Shown: positions 8,195 to 16,906 of the stretch, in pieces
Layout: the number at the start of each line of letters is the position of its first letter
How positions within the stretch are numbered: the first letter of the stretch is position 1
Source of the DNA: Clavibacter michiganensis
GTDB lineage: Bacteria > Actinomycetota > Actinomycetes > Actinomycetales > Microbacteriaceae
Direction: 5' to 3'
NCBI RefSeq assembly: GCF_016907085.1
Contig: NZ_JAFBBJ010000001.1
Location: 1,488,001 to 1,552,000 of the forward strand
Length of the DNA: 64,000 nucleotides
Translations under genes and position numbers: made by a program
Notes under the pieces: generated by a model
Database searches by the model: none
What the model was told of the DNA's origin: nothing
What the model saw: only the letters and a program-made list of their open reading frames with translations

Positions 8195-8622
8195 AGCGTC
8201 GCGACCACGGCCGTCGCCACCGCGGTGGCGACCCACATGAGCGCGAGGCGCGGCGCGTAGTCGGCGATGAGGATCGTCGGGTTGTCGTTGCCGATCGCCC
8301 GGGCGCGGATCTCGGGGACGACCACCAGGGTCATCACCGCCATCACGACCACGCCGGCCTGGACGATCACGAGCGACCCGGCAGGGAGGCGTCGGCCGGC
8401 CTTTCGGATCAGCAGGCCTGCGACGAACACGACGGGCGACAGGATCGCGTCGTGCACCAGGATCGCGAGCAGCAGGAACACGGCGACGCCGACGACCTGG
8501 TCGGTGCGCTGCGAGTCGAGCAGCACGAGCGCGCCGACCACGAGGCCGACCACCCCCACCGCGATGAGCGCGATGCGGGCGGCGAGGACGCCGCGGGCAG
8601 CGGGGATGCGGGTGCCGGACAT
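8143..8622 (-). CDS. Four-helix integral membrane protein, partner of a molybdoenzyme
   Basis: A 159-residue protein with four hydrophobic helices and a basic C-terminal tail (ARTRRQKDRPSVSQH). The helix phrases include ALIAVGVVGLVVGALVLL and LVIVQAGVVVMAVMTLVVV. It directly follows the second molybdoenzyme: TGATG shares one base between the stop and this ATG; an in-frame GTG one codon earlier is also possible. It may be a membrane subunit or chaperone for that enzyme, but no haem-ligand pattern is certain. Its 3' end overlaps the methyltransferase gene for 52 bp, which constrains both sequences and argues that the cluster is old. Confidence 0.75.
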   Translation of the reverse strand: MSGTRIPAARGVLAARIALIAVGVVGLVVGALVLLDSQRTDQVVGVAVFLLLAILVHDAILSPVVFVAGLLIRKAGRRLPAGSLVIVQAGVVVMAVMTLVVVPEIRARAIGNDNPTILIADYAPRLALMWVATAVATAVVATLYARTRRQKDRPSVSQH

Positions 8623-9851
8623 CACATGACCTCCAGGGTCGAGAGCCACTTGGTCTGCAGCACGCCGGGACGCCCGGGCGCGATCATGCGCGCCGGGTAG
8701 CCGTGCTGGATGTCGAGCGGCGCGCCGTCGAGCTCGAGCGCCACGAGGGTGAGCGGGTCGCGCACGTACTCCGGGCCCATCTCGGTGCGCCGGAAGCCGC
8801 CGCTCCTCTCGAGGCTCGTGACGCGCAGGCGCGCGCCCGCATCCGCGCCGACGGCGTCCATCAGGTCCATGAGGCGGACCCCGCGCCAGGTCGCCGACTG
8901 GCTCCAGCCCTCGACGCAGGAGATGGGGAGCGTCGCGGTGACGAGCCCCATGCCGCGGAGGTCGTCCATGGTGAAGGCGCGGGAGGCGGATCCGTTCGAG
9001 ACGGTGAGCGTCCACCCGGGATCCATCGCGGTCTCGGTGACCCCCGCGGCCTCGGCCGTGCGGTTGACGGGCAGCGCCTGCGGGCCGGTGCCCATGACGC
9101 GCGGGCCGAAGGCGTTGAACGGGGCGAGGATCCGGAACGACTGCCCGGCGGTGAGGCCCACGACCGCGACGACGGACGCGCCGACCGCGACGAGGAAGCC
9201 GCGGCGGGCGACGGGGGTGGGCGTGACGGGGGTGTCGTCGATCCAGGCGAGCACGCGACCGGTGACGCCGCGGGGCGCGGCAGCGGGCGCACCGTCCACG
9301 CCGGGCGCGTCCTCGACGATGGGCGACTCGTCCGCCTGCCCGCGCCGCCAGTGCCGGGCGATGGCGGGCAGCTTCACGCCGATGTGGATCGCGAGCGACC
9401 CGATCACCACGAACGCCAGCGCGAAGTGCGTCTGCCGGAAGTAGAAGGGGAACGGCACCCACTGGAACGTGTTAAGGAGGCCCATCGTCACCTCGAGCAG
9501 CGACGCCCCGACGAACACGGCGATGGACGCGCGCTCGAGGAACGAGACCACGCCGGTGACGGGCGGGTACGTCAGCAGCTCGGGGAAGACGATCCAGAGC
9601 TTGGCGAGCAGCAGCGGCACGCACGCGATGCCGGCGGTGATGTGGATCCCCTGCGTCACCCGGTACAGCGACACGGGCGCGGTCGGGAAGCGCATCCACG
9701 GCAGCGGGTCCTGCAGGAAGTGGCTGTAGAGGCCCGTCGCGAAGCAGACCAGGAAGGCGAGGCCGAGGAGCCGGCCGATCACGACCGCCAACCGGGTCGT
9801 GCGCGCGGGCGAGGCCAGGCGCCGCCTGGCCTCGTGCATCAGCGTCCGCAT
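8622..9851 (-). CDS. Molybdopterin oxidoreductase with N-terminal cytochrome-b-like membrane domain
   Basis: A 409-residue protein. The first ~175 residues carry several membrane helices with spaced histidines (SHFL, GIHITAG, QTHFAL, AIHIGVK), reminiscent of a di-haem cytochrome b domain, so it may take electrons from or give them to the quinone pool. A linker and a Tat-like RRGFLVAVGASVV segment lead into the molybdopterin domain, with the likely molybdenum ligand Cys312 in PISCVEGWSQS. It closes with HGYPARMIAPGRPGVLQTKWL, the family signature. GAAGGACG precedes the ATG. It resembles the 539-residue enzyme at 2246-3865 only in the catalytic domain; the membrane parts differ. The substrate is unknown. 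Confidence 0.85.
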   Translation of the reverse strand: MRTLMHEARRRLASPARTTRLAVVIGRLLGLAFLVCFATGLYSHFLQDPLPWMRFPTAPVSLYRVTQGIHITAGIACVPLLLAKLWIVFPELLTYPPVTGVVSFLERASIAVFVGASLLEVTMGLLNTFQWVPFPFYFRQTHFALAFVVIGSLAIHIGVKLPAIARHWRRGQADESPIVEDAPGVDGAPAAAPRGVTGRVLAWIDDTPVTPTPVARRGFLVAVGASVVAVVGLTAGQSFRILAPFNAFGPRVMGTGPQALPVNRTAEAAGVTETAMDPGWTLTVSNGSASRAFTMDDLRGMGLVTATLPISCVEGWSQSATWRGVRLMDLMDAVGADAGARLRVTSLERSGGFRRTEMGPEYVRDPLTLVALELDGAPLDIQHGYPARMIAPGRPGVLQTKWLSTLEVM

Positions 9852-9929
9852 GGGGGTCGTCCTTCGTCCGGGGAGCGGCGGGTCGGGGCCGGTCGGCGAT
9901 CGCCCGGGCGCGCGCCGCCATGATGGAGT

Positions 9930-11387
9930 GTGCGCACCGCCCTCACCGCCCTCGTCCTCGCCGTCATGGCCGCGCTCACCGGGTGGTCGGTGGTCGCGTT
10001 CGATCTGTTCGGCGATGCCGACGACGAGGCGTTCTTCCGCCGCGAGGGTGCCGCGCCGCTGTTCTGGCTCGTGGTCGTCATCTGGGTGGTCTTCGGAGCG
10101 GCGGTCCTCCTGGTGCGGAAGCTGCCGGCCCGATCCACCGCTGCGCTCATCATCCTCGGATCGGTGGGCCTCGGCGCGGTCGCGATGGCCGGACCGCCGA
10201 ACACCAGCACCGACTCCGCGCGATACGCGTGGGACGGCATCGTGCAGAACGCGGGCGAGTCGCCCTACCGGTACACGCCGGCCGACCCCGAGCTGCGCGA
10301 CCTCCGGCCCGACTGGCTCTATCCGAAGACCGTCGTCGGGTCCGACGGGGCCGCCACCTGCGAGGGCAAGCGGATCATGGGCGTCCGAGAGGAGGAGACG
10401 CACGAGCCGATGTGCACGGCGCTCAACCGGCCGAAGGTCCCCACCATCTACCCGCCCATGGCCGAGCTGTTCTTCGCCGGCGTGCGCGCGGTCGTCCCCG
10501 TGACGGCCGAGTACTGGGCGTTCCAGGCCGCCGGGCTCCTGATGATGACGGCCGTGACGCTCCTGCTCGTCCGCGCGCTGCGCAAGCGCGGCAAGCCCGT
10601 GTGGTGGGCGGCGCTCTGGGCGTGGTGCCCGCTCGTGGCGAGCGAGGTCGTCACGAACTCGCACGTCGACGCGCTCGGGGCGCTGCTCGCGCTCGCGGCG
10701 TCGCTGCTCGTCGCGGGCGGGATGCGATGGCGCGGCGGGATCGCGCTCGGTGCGGCCATCGCGACCAAGCTCATCCCGGTGATCGCGGCGCCGGCGCTGC
10801 TGCGGAAGCAGCCCTGGAAGGTGATCACCGCGGCCGTCGTCACGTTCGCCCTGCTCTACGTGCCGTACGTGCTCAGCACCGGGATCGCCGTGCTCGGCTA
10901 CCTCCCCGGCTACCTGCAGGAGGAGGGCTACGACGACGGCGGGCGGTTCCCGCTGGTGGAGCTCGTCGTGCCCGGGCAGTACGGGCTGATCGCGGTCGGG
11001 CTGATCCTCGCGGTCACCGCCGGGCTCGTCTGGTGGAAGACCGACCCGGCGGATCCGTGGCTCGGCCAGGTCGTGATGATCGGCGTCACGCTCCTCGCCG
11101 TGAGCCCGCGCTACCCCTGGTACGCGCTGCTGCTCATCCCGTTCATCGCCATGACCGGCCGCGGCGAGTGGTTCGCGGTGGTGGCCGCGCTCGCGCTGCG
11201 GCTGTTCGCGCCGGACCTGTGGGCGTGGCAGATCGCGCTCGCGGCGGCCCTCGTGATCGTCGTGGCCGGCTCGCTCGTGCGCCTCGGGCCGGACGGGCGC
11301 GCACGGCTGATGCCGGCGGCCGTCCGGCGACGGCTGGGTCGCGGGGACCGGCAGCGCGTGCCGGCCGGCGGACCCGACGCCGGCTGA
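9930..11387 (+). CDS. GT87/DUF2029-like polyprenol-dependent membrane glycosyltransferase
   Basis: A 485-residue polytopic protein with about ten to twelve membrane helices. The first extracytoplasmic loop carries DSARYAWDGIVQNAGESPYRYTPAD, resembling the acidic catalytic loop of GT-C enzymes, with TIYPPMAELFF and NSHVDALGALLALA further on. GT87/mannosyltransferase-like enzymes use polyprenyl-phosphate sugars on the outer face. It could use the product of the GT2 enzyme at 6112, an attractive but unproven link. The GTG start has GGAG only one base away; a CATGAT box 5 nt before it would fit a leaderless start. The stop codon abuts the modC stop codon with no spacing. Confidence 0.78.
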   Translation: MRTALTALVLAVMAALTGWSVVAFDLFGDADDEAFFRREGAAPLFWLVVVIWVVFGAAVLLVRKLPARSTAALIILGSVGLGAVAMAGPPNTSTDSARYAWDGIVQNAGESPYRYTPADPELRDLRPDWLYPKTVVGSDGAATCEGKRIMGVREEETHEPMCTALNRPKVPTIYPPMAELFFAGVRAVVPVTAEYWAFQAAGLLMMTAVTLLLVRALRKRGKPVWWAALWAWCPLVASEVVTNSHVDALGALLALAASLLVAGGMRWRGGIALGAAIATKLIPVIAAPALLRKQPWKVITAAVVTFALLYVPYVLSTGIAVLGYLPGYLQEEGYDDGGRFPLVELVVPGQYGLIAVGLILAVTAGLVWWKTDPADPWLGQVVMIGVTLLAVSPRYPWYALLLIPFIAMTGRGEWFAVVAALALRLFAPDLWAWQIALAAALVIVVAGSLVRLGPDGRARLMPAAVRRRLGRGDRQRVPAGGPDAG

Positions 11388-12455
11388 TCAGGCCCCGCGC
11401 GGGATCCGCACGGCGAGGCGCTCGCCCGCGAGCGGGCGGAGCGCGGCGAAGGACGCGGCGTCGAGCTCGGCGGTGACGTCGCCCGCGAGAGCCGACGGGT
11501 CGCCGGCAGCGAGGCGGAGCGTGACGCGGATCCGGCCGGCGACGCCCTCGATCCGCCGCACCTCGCCGGTCGCGACGTGGGCGCCGGCGCCGGTCGCGGG
11601 CGAGGACGCGGGATCGCCGTCGCGGTCCCGGGCGAGCCGCACGTCGGCCGGCGCCGCGAGGACCACGACGGGTCGCCCGTCGGAATCGCTCCCCGTCAGC
11701 CGGTTCATCCCGACGAGCCGCGCCACGTAGGCGGTCGCGGGCTGCGCGGCGACCTCGGCGGGCGCGCCCTCCTGCACCTGGCGCCCGTCCTCGAGCACGT
11801 GGATCCGGTCGGCCAGCGCGAGCGCGTCCACGGGATCGTGCGTCACGAGCACGGCCGCGCCGCCGAAGCGCCGCAGCTCGTCGGCGAGGAGCTCGCGCAC
11901 GTCGAGGCGCGTGCCCGCGTCGAGCGCCGCCATCGGCTCGTCGAGCAGGAGCAGCGCGGGCTCGAGCACGAGGGCGCGGGCGAGCGCGACGCGCTGCGAC
12001 TGCCCGCCCGACAGCGCGGCGGGCCGGCGGTCGGCGAGGTGCGCGATCCCGAGCCGGTCGAGCAGGGCCCGCGCCCGCTCCTCCGCCACGGCACGCGCGA
12101 CGCCGTGCGCCCGCGGCCCGAACGCGACGTTGGCGAGCGCGGACAGGTGCGGGAAGAGCAGGTGGTCCTGGAAGACGACGCCGATGCCGCGGTGCTCGGC
12201 GGGGATCCGCGCGGCGCTCCCGACCGGCTCCTCGAGCACCCGGCCGCCGAGCGCGACGCGTCCCGCCGTGAGCGGCGCGAGCCCGGCGAGCGCGCGGAGC
12301 AGCGTGGACTTCCCGGCGCCGTTCGGCCCGACGACCGCGGTCGTGGATCCGGCCGGGACGCGCAGCGCGACGTCGAGCCGGAACGCGGCGCGCTCGACGA
12401 CGACGCGCGCGTCGAGCCCATCGGTCACCGTCCCGCGGCCCGCAGACGCGCTCAC
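11388..12455 (-). CDS. modC: Molybdate ABC transporter ATP-binding protein
   Basis: A 355-residue ATPase. The ABC domain shows Walker A GPNGAGKST, Q-loop VVFQDHLLFP, signature LSGGQSQRVALARAL, Walker B ALLLLDEPMAALD and switch His in VLVTHDP. A C-terminal TOBE-type extension of about 120 residues follows the ATPase domain, as in ModC, where it binds oxyanion. The GTG start overlaps the modB stop by 4 nt; an internal GTG nine codons later is an alternative. It energises ModB for molybdate uptake, feeding the molybdoenzymes on both sides. It is convergent and contiguous with the GT87-like gene (stop codons touch). Confidence 0.9.
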   Translation of the reverse strand: MSASAGRGTVTDGLDARVVVERAAFRLDVALRVPAGSTTAVVGPNGAGKSTLLRALAGLAPLTAGRVALGGRVLEEPVGSAARIPAEHRGIGVVFQDHLLFPHLSALANVAFGPRAHGVARAVAEERARALLDRLGIAHLADRRPAALSGGQSQRVALARALVLEPALLLLDEPMAALDAGTRLDVRELLADELRRFGGAAVLVTHDPVDALALADRIHVLEDGRQVQEGAPAEVAAQPATAYVARLVGMNRLTGSDSDGRPVVVLAAPADVRLARDRDGDPASSPATGAGAHVATGEVRRIEGVAGRIRVTLRLAAGDPSALAGDVTAELDAASFAALRPLAGERLAVRIPRGA

Positions 12456-13264
12456 GCGTGCACCCCCGTCGCCCACCGGTCGCGCAGGCTCACGAGCACG
12501 ACGACCGACACGGCGAGGAGCACGAGGCTCAGCACGACGGCGGCGTCCGGATCCGTCTGCAGCGCGAGGTAGGCGGACAGCGGCACGGTCTGCGTCACGC
12601 CCGGGAAGCTGCCCGCGAAGGTGAGCGTGGCGCCGAACTCGCCGAGCGCGCGGGCGAAGCACAGCACCGCGCCGGCGCCGATCCCGGGCGCGACGAGCGG
12701 CAGGGTCACGCGGCGGAGCACCGTCCACCGGCTCGCGCCGAGCGTCGCCGCCGCGTCCTCGAAGCGGCGGTCGGCGCCGCGCAGCGCCCCCTCCACCGCG
12801 AGCACGAGGAACGGCATGGCCACGAAGGTCTCGGCGATCACCACGGCCGGCGTCGTGAAGGGGATGGTGATCCCGGTCAGCGCCTCGAGCGGTCCGCCGA
12901 CGAGCCCGCGGCGCCCGAGCAGCAGCAGCAGCGCCACGCCGCCGATCACGGGCGGCAGCACGAGCGGAACGGTCACGAGCGCGCGGAGGATCCGCTGCAC
13001 CACGGCCGGCCGGCTCGCCGAGCGCGCGAGCACGAACGCGAGCGGCACCCCGAGCACGAGGCTGAGGGCGGTCGCGGCGAGCGCGCTGCCGAGCGAGAGG
13101 CCGAGGGCGCGCGCGATCCCGGGATCCGCGAGCCGCTCCCCCAGCGTCGCCCACGGCGCGCGCACCACCAGGGCCGCGAGCGGCAGCACGAGGAACGCGA
13201 GGGCGACGCCGGCGGGGATCCAGAGGAGGACCGGGACGCGGTCGGCGCGCCGGTCAGGGCGCAC
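12452..13264 (-). CDS. modB: Molybdate ABC transporter permease
   Basis: A 270-residue permease with about five or six helices. The EAA loop reads EDAAATLGASRWTVLRRVTLPLVAPGI, the contact site with the ATPase. It is similar in length to ModB of other bacteria (about 225-270). GTG start; the first 11 bp overlap the 3' end of modA and the stop overlaps modC, so modABC are translated as a coupled unit. Identity as molybdate rather than sulfate permease rests on the operon context (modA, molybdate-type regulator, moaA). Confidence 0.9.
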   Translation of the reverse strand: MRPDRRADRVPVLLWIPAGVALAFLVLPLAALVVRAPWATLGERLADPGIARALGLSLGSALAATALSLVLGVPLAFVLARSASRPAVVQRILRALVTVPLVLPPVIGGVALLLLLGRRGLVGGPLEALTGITIPFTTPAVVIAETFVAMPFLVLAVEGALRGADRRFEDAAATLGASRWTVLRRVTLPLVAPGIGAGAVLCFARALGEFGATLTFAGSFPGVTQTVPLSAYLALQTDPDAAVVLSLVLLAVSVVVLVSLRDRWATGVHA

Positions 13265-14066
13265 GGAAGCCCGCCGCCTGGAACACGGCCCGGGCGTCGT
13301 CGCCGGCCACGTAGTCGGCGAACGCGGCGGCGAGAGCGGGCGACGCGGATCCGGCGAGCGGCGCCACGACGCAGTCGGTCGTCACGTTCACCTCGTCCGG
13401 CAGCGGCACGCCCTCGACCCGGTCGCCCGCGGCGCGCACGTCCGTCTCGTAGACGACCGCCGCGTCCACCTCGCCGAGCTCGACGCGCGTGAGGGCGGCG
13501 CGCACGTCCTGCTCGAGCGAGTCCGGCTGCGGCGTGACGCCCGCCTCCTGGAACGCCTGCGCCGCGGCGGCCCCGCACGGCACCTCGGGCGCGCAGAGGG
13601 CGAGGGTGCGGCCGGCGTCCGCGAAGTCCGCGAGGCCGGCGATGCGGGCGGGGTTCCCGGGCGGCACCGCGATCTCGAGGGCGTTGCGGGCGAACACGCG
13701 CGGATCCGCCGCCGTCTCGCCCGCGTCGACCACCGTCGTCATCGTCGCGTCGGATGCGGACGCGAACACGTCCGCGGGCGCGCCCTGCACGATCTGCTGC
13801 GCCAGCGTCGAGCTGCCGCCGTACGACACCGTGACCGTCACGCCCGGGTGCGCGCTCTCGAAGCCGCGGGCGACCTCGTCCATGCTGCCGGTGAGCGACG
13901 CCGCGGCCTGCACGACGAGGGTGCCGGCGAGGGAGTCGGGGGCGGGATCCGGGACGCCCGCGGGCGCGGATCCGCCCGCCGCGCACCCGGCCAGGAGCCC
14001 GGCGGCGAGGGCGCCGACGACGGCCACGCGCGCGAGGGTCGCCGCCCGGCGTCCCCGGCGGATCAC
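13254..14066 (-). CDS. modA: Molybdate ABC transporter substrate-binding lipoprotein
   Basis: A 270-residue binding protein. It has a lipoprotein signal with lipobox LLAGC near residue 25, then the ModA core: LVVQAAASLTGSMDEVARGFE, VTVSYGGSSTLAQQIVQGAPADVFASA and VVYETDVRAAGDRVEGVPLP. The Ser/Tyr-containing ASLT, GGSS and VVYETD stretches are where ModA proteins hold the oxyanion. GTG start overlaps the upstream regulator stop (GTGA). It captures molybdate outside the membrane for ModBC. Confidence 0.92.
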   Translation of the reverse strand: MIRRGRRAATLARVAVVGALAAGLLAGCAAGGSAPAGVPDPAPDSLAGTLVVQAAASLTGSMDEVARGFESAHPGVTVTVSYGGSSTLAQQIVQGAPADVFASASDATMTTVVDAGETAADPRVFARNALEIAVPPGNPARIAGLADFADAGRTLALCAPEVPCGAAAAQAFQEAGVTPQPDSLEQDVRAALTRVELGEVDAAVVYETDVRAAGDRVEGVPLPDEVNVTTDCVVAPLAGSASPALAAAFADYVAGDDARAVFQAAGFRAP

Positions 14067-14578
14067 GCCCGCCCGCCCGTCAGCGTCTCGGGCGCGAGCA
14101 GCTCGACGCCCACGTTGGTGGCCTTGACGGTCGCGGCGGCGGGCGCGCCCACCTCGAGCCCGAGCTCGTCGGCGGCCTCGCGGCTGATGAGCGACACCAT
14201 CCGGAACGGCCCCGCCTGGATCTCGACCTGCGCCATCACCCCGTCGCGCACGACGCGCGTGACGATGCCCGCCATGCGGTTCCGCGCCGAGGACGTCGGG
14301 CGCCGGGCGCCGCCGCTCGCCGCGAGCGTGCCGTCGGCCGCGAGCTCCGTCGCGAGGTGCGCGAGCTGCACGCCGTCGACCTGGATCAGCCTGCCCTCGC
14401 CGCGCACGAGGTCGAGGCGACCGGCGTCGGCCCATCGACGGAGGGTGTCGTCGCTCACGCCGAGGAGCGCGGCGGCCTCGCTCACGCGGTAGCGGAAGGG
14501 CCCGGAGGCGGTCTCGGCGGTGAGGGGATCCTCGGCATCCGCGGCGCGGGAGGGCGCCCGGTCCCTGTTCTGCGTCAT
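14063..14578 (-). CDS. HTH-TOBE molybdate-responsive regulator
   Basis: A 171-residue protein heading the modABC operon. Residues ~30-75 form a MerR/excisionase-like helix-turn-helix: YRVSEAAALLGVSDDTLRRWADAGRLDLVRGEG. Residues ~100-165 form one TOBE/Mop molybdate-binding domain (NRMAGIVTRVVRDGVMAQVEIQAGPFRMVSLISREAADELGLEVG). This architecture is known in actinobacterial Mo regulators or storage proteins; it differs from ModE of proteobacteria. It most likely represses or activates the mod operon according to molybdate. The ATG lies 6 nt after a TAGGAT box, so the transcript should be leaderless. The divergent moaA gene shares the intergenic space and may be co-regulated. Confidence 0.85.
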   Translation of the reverse strand: MTQNRDRAPSRAADAEDPLTAETASGPFRYRVSEAAALLGVSDDTLRRWADAGRLDLVRGEGRLIQVDGVQLAHLATELAADGTLAASGGARRPTSSARNRMAGIVTRVVRDGVMAQVEIQAGPFRMVSLISREAADELGLEVGAPAAATVKATNVGVELLAPETLTGGRA

Positions 14579-14584
14579 GCGACG

Positions 14585-14590
14585 ATCCTA
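14585..14590 (-). promoter_or_regulatory. -10 box of leaderless mod operon promoter
   Basis: On the minus strand TAGGAT is followed by 6 nt and the ATG of the HTH-TOBE regulator. No Shine-Dalgarno sequence is present. Confidence 0.6.
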
Positions 14591-14659
14591 GGCACCGCAG
14601 GCGCGGCGCGCTCCGTTCCGTCGGAGCCGGGCGGCGACGGGCCCGCTCCGGGGCGCGCG

Positions 14660-14665
14660 TAGCCT
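14660..14665 (+). promoter_or_regulatory. -10 box of leaderless moaA promoter
   Basis: TAGCCT, 6 nt (GGGGTG), then ATG at 14672. It is divergent from the mod promoter 70 bp away, so one bound regulator could affect both. Confidence 0.6.
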
Positions 14666-14671
14666 GGGGTG

Positions 14672-15757
14672 ATGAGCACCTCGCTGGGGATGCCGGCGAT
14701 GCCGCGTCCCGCCGCCGCTCCGGGCCCCGCCCGGCCCGACGATCCGGCGCTCCTCGATCCCTTCGGCCGCCGCGCGACCGACCTCCGCATCTCGCTCACC
14801 GACCGCTGCAACCTGCGCTGCACGTACTGCATGCCGGCCGAGGGCCTCCCCTTCACGCCCGACCGGCAGGCGCTGCAGCTGACGGAGATCGAGCGGCTCG
14901 TGCGCATCGGCACGCGCGACCTCGGCGTCCGCCAGGTGCGCTTCACGGGCGGCGAGCCCCTGCTGCGCCGCGACCTCATCGAGATCATCGCCGCCTGCGC
15001 TGCCATCCCCGACCGGCCCGAGATCTCGCTCACGACCAACGCGATCGGCCTCTCCTCCCGCGCGCAGGCCCTGAAGGACGCGGGGCTCGATCGGATCAAC
15101 GTCTCGCTCGACTCCGTGCACGCGGAGACGTTCCGGCTCATCACGCGCCGCCCGTTCCTCGACCGCGTGCTCGACGGGATCGACGCCGCGGCTGCCGCGG
15201 GGCTCACGCCGATCAAGATCAACGCGGTGCTCGTGCGCGGCGTCAACGACGACCAGGCGGCGGATCTCCTCGCCTGGGCGGTCGCGGGCGGGCACCAGCT
15301 GCGCTTCATCGAGCAGATGCCGCTCGACGCCGACCACGCGTGGGACCGGGACGAGATGATCACGGCCGCCGAGATCCGCGCACGCCTCTCGGAGCGCTTC
15401 ACGCTCGTGCCCGACGAGGAGCCGCGCGACGGATCCCCCGCCGAGCTCTGGCGCGTGCACTCCCGCGAGGGCGGGGCCGGCACCGCGATGCTCGGCCGCG
15501 TGGGCGTCATCGCGAGCGTCACCGAGCCGTTCTGCGCCGACTGCCGCCGCACGCGCCTCACCGCGACGGGCGGCGTGCGCAGCTGCCTCTTCTCGCACGA
15601 GGAGACCGACCTGCTCGCGCCTCTCCGCTCCGGCGCGACCGACCAGGAGATCGCCGACCTCTGGCGCGGCGCCATGTGGGCCAAGCCGAAGGGCCACGGC
15701 ATGGACGACGCCGACTTCATCCAGCCCGCCCGCTCGATGAGCGCGATCGGGGGCTGA
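14672..15757 (+). CDS. moaA: GTP 3',8-cyclase (molybdenum cofactor synthesis)
   Basis: A 361-residue radical-SAM enzyme that converts GTP to 3',8-cyclo-7,8-dihydro-GTP in the first step of molybdopterin synthesis. The radical-SAM cluster motif is CNLRCTYC near residue 50, with VRFTGGEPLLRRDL after it. The second cluster motif near the C-terminus is FCADCRRTRLTATGGVRSC. A characteristic MoaA C-terminal phrase, RSMSAIGG, is complete. ATG at 14672 is preferred over GTG three bases earlier because it sits 6 nt after TAGCCT. A one-base gap separates it from the moaD-like gene. Confidence 0.95.
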   Translation: MSTSLGMPAMPRPAAAPGPARPDDPALLDPFGRRATDLRISLTDRCNLRCTYCMPAEGLPFTPDRQALQLTEIERLVRIGTRDLGVRQVRFTGGEPLLRRDLIEIIAACAAIPDRPEISLTTNAIGLSSRAQALKDAGLDRINVSLDSVHAETFRLITRRPFLDRVLDGIDAAAAAGLTPIKINAVLVRGVNDDQAADLLAWAVAGGHQLRFIEQMPLDADHAWDRDEMITAAEIRARLSERFTLVPDEEPRDGSPAELWRVHSREGGAGTAMLGRVGVIASVTEPFCADCRRTRLTATGGVRSCLFSHEETDLLAPLRSGATDQEIADLWRGAMWAKPKGHGMDDADFIQPARSMSAIGG

Positions 15758-15758
15758 C

Positions 15759-16025
15759 GTGATCGTGCCCGTGGAGCTCTTCGCCGCTGCCGCCGCCGCG
15801 CTCGGCCGCACGACGGACGAGCTCGACCTGCCGTCCGCAGCTGTGCTCGGCGACCTGATGGACGCGCTCGGGTCCCGTGCCGCCGCCTCGGAGGATCCCG
15901 CGAACGCTGCCGCCGTCCTCGCCCGCTGCACCTACCTCGTCGAGGGCGTCGCGACCACCGACCGCGACGCGCCCCTCACCGCCGGCAGCACGGTGGACGT
16001 GCTGCCGCCGTTCTCGGGCGGCTGA
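15759..16025 (+). CDS. moaD: MoaD/ThiS-family sulfur carrier
   Basis: An 88-residue ubiquitin-like protein. It ends in PPFSGG, and the C-terminal Gly-Gly is where MoaD is adenylated and thiocarboxylated. The sequence VDVLPPFSGG is typical. It would donate sulfur to molybdopterin synthase after activation by a MoeB-like enzyme such as the one at 31563-32750. No moaE is seen in the window. The next gene downstream is an AT-richer probable insertion, so this is the right edge of the molybdenum block. Confidence 0.88.
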   Translation: MIVPVELFAAAAAALGRTTDELDLPSAAVLGDLMDALGSRAAASEDPANAAAVLARCTYLVEGVATTDRDAPLTAGSTVDVLPPFSGG

Positions 16026-16039
16026 GGCTAGGAGAGACA

Positions 16040-16906
16040 GTGATTTCAGAGCTCTATCACTACACAAACGCGGCTGCGCTCATTCACATCGTCCAGAATC
16101 GCGAGTTGTGGGCGACTCAGTCAAACTACCTCAACGACCCTACGGAAATTACTTTTGGTGCCCGTGCTCTAGCTCTTCGCCTGGCCGAAACGCCTGCACC
16201 TAGCGGAAGACCCGAAGACCTCTTAATCAGAGCCGGTGTCTTACTGGAAGAGCAATACTTCGACGCCCACTCCGCAGATCTCGTCGTCGAAGAGCGGTCG
16301 TTCGTCACCAGCTTCTCGCGATCCGACGAGAGCCTTACGCTTTGGCGCCTCTACGCCGGTCGCAATGGATTTGCTATTGGCTTCGATCAAGATATATTAC
16401 TCGCCTGGCTCAACAATTCAAATTTCTTCCCGCTCGACGGTGCTTCGGAGGAAGACGAAGCCATTAAGAGTAATTATCAATTGTTCGGTTCCGTTGAGGA
16501 CGTCATATACGGAGAGACCGACCTAGAACACCTAGTTAGGGAGATCCAAAGCCTCAATGCTGATGAACTAAAGCGTGATCAATTAGACACCGAGCTGCGG
16601 TCGGTGTTTCAGAAACTCTCTTATCGAAAGCATGACGCCTTTGCCGACGAGCGAGAAGCTCGCTTGGTCATCAGAATAGTCGGTCACCACGCGCTCGATG
16701 CGCGCGTCCGGGTATCAGGAACTGGTTCACTCGTTTCTTATCGGACATTTAATTTTCCTCGCGAAGCGATCCGCAGCATCACCATGGCACCGAGCGCCAA
16801 CGCCTCGCAGCAAAGACGCGCGCTCGAAAGCTTGTTGTCCGATGGAGACCGCGGCTCGTACAGTCACGTGGAGATCCGAGAATCGGCGCTGCCCTTCAAT
16901 TGGTAA
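16040..16906 (+). CDS. DUF2971 protein, probably horizontally acquired
   Basis: A 288-residue protein of the DUF2971 type. It opens ISELYHYTNAAALIHIVQNRELWATQSNYLNDPTE, the typical family start, and has SFVTSFSRSDESLTLWRLYAGRNGFAIGFD, the most conserved family stretch. The middle is YRKHDAFADEREARLVI. No catalytic role is established for the family. Codon use is unlike its neighbours: many A/T-ending codons (ttt, aat, tta, ata), and the DNA is visibly AT-richer from about 16035 to 17030. AGGAGA at 16030-16035 gives the GTG start. It sits 14 bp behind moaD in the same direction, apparently dropped between chromosomal genes. DUF2971 genes are often found in accessory regions with defence genes; a defence role here is only a guess. 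Confidence 0.8.
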   Translation: MISELYHYTNAAALIHIVQNRELWATQSNYLNDPTEITFGARALALRLAETPAPSGRPEDLLIRAGVLLEEQYFDAHSADLVVEERSFVTSFSRSDESLTLWRLYAGRNGFAIGFDQDILLAWLNNSNFFPLDGASEEDEAIKSNYQLFGSVEDVIYGETDLEHLVREIQSLNADELKRDQLDTELRSVFQKLSYRKHDAFADEREARLVIRIVGHHALDARVRVSGTGSLVSYRTFNFPREAIRSITMAPSANASQQRRALESLLSDGDRGSYSHVEIRESALPFNW

